NCBI GenBank assembly: GCA_964650975.1 | Contig: CAZYWA010000039.1 | Coordinates: 10,723-25,748, forward strand | Reading direction: 5' to 3' | Source of the DNA: CAZYWA01 sp964650975 [NCBI: uncultured bacterium] | GTDB lineage: Bacteria > JADJOY01 | DNA: 15,026 nt | Part shown: positions 14,221-15,026 of the stretch, in pieces | How positions within the stretch are numbered: position 1 is the stretch's first letter | Layout of the letters: every line of letters starts with the position of its first letter | The notes under the pieces: generated by a model | Told to the model about the DNA's origin: nothing | The model's input: the letters and a program-made list of their open reading frames with translations, nothing else | The model's database searches: none | Position numbers and translations under genes: made by a program

Positions 14221-15026
14221 ATGTCCCCACGTTCGAAGGGCTACCGAGTCGCGGTCATGGGCGCCACCGGCGCCGTCGGCACCGAGATGGTGCGAGTACT
14301 CGAGGAGCGCGCCTTCCCGGTCGCCAGCCTCAAGCTGCTCGCCTCGACGCGCTCGGCCGGCACGGAGCTCGAGTTCGCGGGCCGCGCACATCGCGTGGAG
14401 GTGCTCGACGAACACTCCTTCGCGGACATGGACCTCGTCCTGGCCAGCGCGGGCGCGTCGGTGAGCCAGAAGTTCGCCGCGGCCGCCGCGGCGGCGGGAG
14501 CGGTGCTGATCGATAACACCAGTGCCTTCCGCATGGAGCCCGACGTGCCGCTGGTGGTGCCCGAGGTCAATCCGGAAGCCATCGCCGGCTACACCAAGCG
14601 CCGCATCATCGCCAACCCCAATTGCTCGACGATCCAGATGGTGGTGGTGCTCAAGCCGCTTCACGAGGCGGCGCGCATCAAGCGGATCGTGGTGGACACC
14701 TACCAGTCCACCTCGGGCGCCGGGAAGCGCGCGATGGAGGAGCTCGAGAGCCAGACCGCGCAGCGTTTGAACGGCCGCCCGGTCACTCCCGAGATCTTCC
14801 CGCACCCGATCGCCTTCAACTGCCTGCCGCACATCGATTCCTTCTTGGAGAACGGCTACACCAAGGAGGAGATGAAGATGGTGAACGAGACCCGCAAGAT
14901 CCTCGACGATCCATCGATTCTCGTGAGCGCCACGACGGTACGGGTTCCGGTCTTCTACGCGCACTCGGAGGCCGTTCACATCGAGACCGAGCGGCCGCTG
15001 AGCCCCGAGCAGGCGCGCATGGCGGG
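14221..15026 (+). CDS. asd: Aspartate-semialdehyde dehydrogenase (3' partial)
   Basis: 268 codons are visible before the window ends; the C-terminus, roughly a fifth of a family-length protein, lies outside. The enzyme reduces L-aspartyl-4-phosphate to aspartate semialdehyde with NADPH, feeding lysine, diaminopimelate, methionine and threonine synthesis. GATGAVG (14-20) is the dinucleotide site, DNTSAFRM (98-105) follows, and ANPNCSTIQM (131-140) carries the nucleophilic Cys135. YQSTSGAGKRAMEEL and FNCLPHIDSF also match the family. ATG 14221 lies 25 bases after the leuA stop, with GAGGA (14204-14208) about twelve bases upstream. It is in line with leuA and probably in the same transcript, putting diaminopimelate supply beside leucine synthesis. 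Confidence 0.96.
   Translation, partial: MSPRSKGYRVAVMGATGAVGTEMVRVLEERAFPVASLKLLASTRSAGTELEFAGRAHRVEVLDEHSFADMDLVLASAGASVSQKFAAAAAAAGAVLIDNTSAFRMEPDVPLVVPEVNPEAIAGYTKRRIIANPNCSTIQMVVVLKPLHEAARIKRIVVDTYQSTSGAGKRAMEELESQTAQRLNGRPVTPEIFPHPIAFNCLPHIDSFLENGYTKEEMKMVNETRKILDDPSILVSATTVRVPVFYAHSEAVHIETERPLSPEQARMA

Noticed and set aside
12462-14222. 586-codon minus-strand ORF opposite leuA
   Set aside because: It is antisense to a complete leuA, and its His/Asp/Val-rich composition is typical of reverse-complement reading of GC-biased codons.

Overview
The window comes from a high-GC bacterial chromosome (strongly G/C third codon positions throughout), most likely a diderm. It is dominated by core housekeeping genes in familiar orders. 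The rpsB-tsf-pyrH-frr-uppS-cdsA-rseP string and the ilvC-pssA-leuA string recall Deltaproteobacteria-like or uncultured FCB/Eisenbacteria-like lineages, but the sequence alone does not fix the phylum. I see no tRNA, rRNA, CRISPR array, insertion sequence or other mobile element.

Left end (about 1-3232). A 5'-truncated gene for a small exported protein of unknown function runs rightwards and converges on a three-gene leftward cluster. In transcription order the cluster is a membrane protein with a degenerate DUF3179-like domain (2423-3232), a 93-residue three-helix membrane protein (2098-2379) and a NodU/CmcH/TobZ-type O-carbamoyltransferase (411-2078). This is the only accessory-looking part of the window and the best place to look for something undescribed.

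Centre (about 3233-10155). A 235-base divergent intergenic region with possible leader hairpins precedes a long co-directional run: ribosomal protein S2, EF-Ts, UMP kinase, ribosome recycling factor, undecaprenyl diphosphate synthase, CDP-diacylglycerol synthase, site-2 protease RseP and the t6A-synthesis protein TsaB. The run links translation, pyrimidine nucleotides, the lipid carrier for the envelope, phospholipid precursor synthesis and intramembrane proteolysis. dxr, which often sits between cdsA and rseP, is absent.

Right end (about 10156-15026). An AT-rich patch with two sigma70-like promoter candidates leads into a small DUF465/YdcH-like gene and a hairpin. A second run follows: ilvC, pssA, leuA and the start of asd, which runs off the window. 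It combines branched-chain amino acid synthesis, the phosphatidylserine branch of phospholipid synthesis (using CDP-diacylglycerol, the CdsA product) and the aspartate-family pathway. psd, often present between ilvC and pssA, is absent.

Small-scale points include two short ORFs whose stop codons overlap the next gene's ATG (before ilvC and inside the leftward cluster), a shared TAGNNT element upstream of three gene-unit starts, and irregular use of Shine-Dalgarno sequences.
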